This document shows positions 31,987 through 34,207 of a stretch of DNA of 34,207 bases, piece after piece. Position 1 is the first letter of the stretch. Every line of letters begins with the position of its first letter. The translations under genes and the position numbers were made by a program. Source of the DNA: Pseudomonadota bacterium (lineage in GTDB: Bacteria > Desulfobacterota > Desulfarculia > Adiutricales > JAGVGV01); contig JAHJTB010000159.1 of assembly GCA_018830135.1 (NCBI GenBank), positions 1-34,207 on the forward strand. The letters are read 5' to 3'. The notes below the pieces were generated by a model. That model saw only the letters and a list, made by a program, of their open reading frames with translations, did not search any database and had not been told where the DNA came from.

Positions 31987-34207
31987 ATGGTCGCTTTCAA
32001 CGATGTCTTTCCTCCTAGCTACCTGAAATACTGGGGCAAGGCCGATAAAACCACAACGGCTTGCCACCTCCTGGCTTTTCATCAGCTTGACTGCGCGGCG
32101 GTCGCCCGGGCGTTGCTGGAGCGGGGGGGCGTCTTGAGGCCTCGCTTGGCCCTGGCCTCCGGTTTGGACGAATCTTTCGTCCAGATCATGGCGCCATTCT
32201 TTGCCGGGTTGCATGACATCGGCAAGTTTGCCGTGCCCTTCCAGAACCTTCGACCTGACGTGTTGAAGCTTTTGGCTGATCGGGTTTCCGTCAAGCCGTA
32301 CCATCATCGCCACGACGTGATGGGCGTGGAGGCCTGGTCCGGATTCCTGATTGACGAATGGCTGGGAAAAGGATGGTTTGATCTCGACGGCCGCTCCCTG
32401 GACCGTGACGACTTTGGGGACATCATCAAAAACTGGGCCGATGCGTCCGGCGGACATCACGGCCGCCCTCCTGAACGGCCTCCCTATTCCAAGTATCTTC
32501 TGAACGAATGGTTCGAGCCTCAAGACAAAGAAGCCCTGCTTTCTTATGCGATAGACCTTGCCGGGCTTTTTTCGGTTGATGCGGTGGGCTTTCCCAAGAT
32601 CGATCTCTACGATTTACGGCCTGGATTTCAAAAATCGTCCTGGACGATCGCCGGTCTGATTGTCATTGCCGACTGGATCGCTTCAAACCCAACGTACTTT
32701 CCTCATATCGATCAGCCGATGTTTTTAGATGAATACTGGGGCGAGGCGAAAAAGAAAGCGGTCGCGGCCATCGAACAAAGCGGTCTGACGCCCTCGCGCC
32801 ATTCCGCGGCCACCGGGTTCCGATCTCTATTTCCTGAAATCGGCGTTCCCAGCCCATTGCAGCAATTTGCCTCCGAATGCGTCCTGGCGCCGGGGGCTAA
32901 GCTTTTCATCCTGGAGGACGCAACCGGTTCGGGCAAGACGGAGGCGTCCATGGTCCTGGCCCATCGGCTGATGGCCGCCGGCGAGGCGGATACGATATTC
33001 ATCGGCCTGCCGACCATGGCCACGGCCAACGCGATGTACAAACGCCTGGTCCAGTGCCGCGAGCGCCTGTTCGCCCCGGGCGAGAGCCCGTCGTTCGTCC
33101 TGGCTCACGGGTCCCGGCGACTTCATCGGGAATTCCAGTCTTCCATCCTTTCGCCGATTCCTGTTCCGCGAGGGGAATACGGTTCGGGAGAGGAGACCGG
33201 GGCGACGCAATGCACGGCCTGGCTGGCCGACAACAACAAGAAATCCCTCCTGGGGTCCGTCGGCGTGGGCACGGTGGACCAGGCCGTGATGGGGGTCCTG
33301 CCCGTGCCCCATCAGTCCATGCGATTGCTGGGCTTGTGCCGGAGCGTGTTGATCGTGGATGAGGTCCATGCATACGACGAATATCTGACCAGGCTGTTAG
33401 AGGGCGTCATCGAGTTCCAGGCCATGATGGGCGGAACCACGATTCTCCTGTCCGCCACGCTTCCCGGCCGGCTTAAGATCAAGCTGGTCGAGCGGTTCGA
33501 CCACGGGGCCGGGGAGATATTGAGTGCGCGCTCCCCTGATTCCTCCTATCCCCTGGCGACCGTTGCCGTCCGGGGCGGCGTATCGGAATCGCCTTTGGCC
33601 GTTCGCGCCGGCGTATCGAAGACCGTGCGGGTGGACCTGACCGCTCGGGTGGAAGACGCAGTCGAGGGCCTGGCGAACACGGCGCTTGCGGGCGGCTGCG
33701 CCTGTTGGGTGCGAAACACGGTGGACGACGCATTGGAAGCCTATGCGCAGCTTTCCGGGCTGGTCGGGCCGGACAAGTTAACGCTCTTTCATGCGCGCAT
33801 GGCCATGGGCGACCGGCTGGAGGTGGAATCCGAGGCGCTTTCCGTTTTCGGACCCGACGGCGGACCGGAGGAACGGAACGGCCGGATTCTGGTGGCCACC
33901 CAGGTGGTGGAGCAGTCCCTCGACTTGGACTTTGATTTCATGGTTTCCGACCTGTGCCCGGCCGACCTCATCATCCAGCGGGCCGGCCGGCTCCATCGGC
34001 ACGGGCGTCCGGGGCGTCCGGTTTCCGATCCAAGGATTGTCATATTGGGACCGCTCCCCGCCGATGATCCGCCCGCGGATTGGTACAGCGCCTTTTTCCC
34101 GGGGGGCGCCTGGGTTTATAGGATTCACCGGCGGCTTTGGCTCACGGCCCGCTGGCTGGCTGAACATCAGCGCCTTGCCATTCCCGGTGATGGCCGGCGG
34201 CTGGTGG
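31987..34207 (+). CDS. cas3: CRISPR-associated nuclease/helicase Cas3, type I-E-like, 3'-partial
   Basis: Type I interference nuclease-helicase recruited by Cascade to degrade target DNA. 740 codons are in the window and the end is cut off. The HD nuclease domain has YWGKADK, H32 in FHQLDCAAV, HDIGKF (H76, D77) and GGHHG at 155-159, an arrangement like E. coli-type I-E Cas3. The helicase domain has Walker A ATGSGKT (312-318), LPTMATANAM, DEVHAYD (458-464), SAT (489-491), ATQVVEQSLDLD and QRAGRLHRHG. The frame opens at 31918; ATG 31927 or GTG 31966 are alternative starts, but 31987 best matches family length. No ribosome site is clear. It is probably first in a cas operon continuing rightwards. 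Confidence 0.9.
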   Translation, partial: MVAFNDVFPPSYLKYWGKADKTTTACHLLAFHQLDCAAVARALLERGGVLRPRLALASGLDESFVQIMAPFFAGLHDIGKFAVPFQNLRPDVLKLLADRVSVKPYHHRHDVMGVEAWSGFLIDEWLGKGWFDLDGRSLDRDDFGDIIKNWADASGGHHGRPPERPPYSKYLLNEWFEPQDKEALLSYAIDLAGLFSVDAVGFPKIDLYDLRPGFQKSSWTIAGLIVIADWIASNPTYFPHIDQPMFLDEYWGEAKKKAVAAIEQSGLTPSRHSAATGFRSLFPEIGVPSPLQQFASECVLAPGAKLFILEDATGSGKTEASMVLAHRLMAAGEADTIFIGLPTMATANAMYKRLVQCRERLFAPGESPSFVLAHGSRRLHREFQSSILSPIPVPRGEYGSGEETGATQCTAWLADNNKKSLLGSVGVGTVDQAVMGVLPVPHQSMRLLGLCRSVLIVDEVHAYDEYLTRLLEGVIEFQAMMGGTTILLSATLPGRLKIKLVERFDHGAGEILSARSPDSSYPLATVAVRGGVSESPLAVRAGVSKTVRVDLTARVEDAVEGLANTALAGGCACWVRNTVDDALEAYAQLSGLVGPDKLTLFHARMAMGDRLEVESEALSVFGPDGGPEERNGRILVATQVVEQSLDLDFDFMVSDLCPADLIIQRAGRLHRHGRPGRPVSDPRIVILGPLPADDPPADWYSAFFPGGAWVYRIHRRLWLTARWLAEHQRLAIPGDGRRLV

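Overview
This window looks like a chromosomal segment of a high-GC, Gram-negative, anaerobic bacterium, most likely a sulfate reducer or relative in the Desulfobacterota. That placement is an inference from four things: a lysine pathway that uses LL-diaminopimelate aminotransferase (DapL), DUF3786 and DUF169 proteins, a large acyl-CoA operon, and the argG-argH-lipoprotein-lysA-dap gene order. No rRNA, tRNA or CRISPR repeat array was seen.

Layout, left to right. (1) 1-12.2 kb, + strand: a tightly packed run of argG (5' end cut by the window), argH, a fibronectin-III lipoprotein, lysA, dapF, dapA, dapB, a fumarylacetoacetase-family enzyme, dapL, folK, a small membrane-anchored TRASH/YHS-like protein, a fructose-6-phosphate aldolase/transaldolase, a lytic transglycosylase and pgsA. 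Many neighbours overlap by 4 bases (ATGA, and a probable CTGA), so translational coupling is likely. It supplies arginine and lysine/meso-DAP, plus some cell-wall and lipid functions. A decayed metallophosphoesterase gene follows.

(2) 12.7-20.5 kb: mixed small genes. These are an exported flavodoxin, DUF169, a PNPOx-fold protein, a non-coding stretch of about 0.7 kb, DUF3786, an MTA/purine nucleoside phosphorylase, a rhodanese-MauE pair on the - strand, a TetR regulator and an OmpA/vWA outer-membrane protein ending in tandem terminators. The non-coding stretch holds a promoter-like site, a perfect FadR-type palindrome, a possible 59-codon ORF and three terminator-like hairpins in a row.

(3) 20.5-30.1 kb, - strand: a ten-gene catabolic operon read leftwards. 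It encodes an APC amino-acid permease, a fold-III PLP enzyme, an acyl-CoA dehydrogenase, an APH-type kinase, a zinc alcohol dehydrogenase, two MaoC hydratase subunits, a VOC epimerase-like protein, a DUF2889 protein and a class III aminotransferase. The coupled dehydrogenase-kinase pair recalls ACAD10/ACAD11 and the levulinate LvaA/LvaC enzymes. This suggests degradation of an amino acid or hydroxy acid through a phosphorylated hydroxyacyl-CoA.

(4) 30.3-34.2 kb: an accessory, defence-type end. A HigB-HigA toxin-antitoxin module with its own palindromic operator is followed by a truncated, frameshifted ISNCY-type transposase. An AT-rich gap then leads into a type I-E-like cas3 that runs off the right edge. 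The rest of the CRISPR-Cas locus, if present, lies outside the window.
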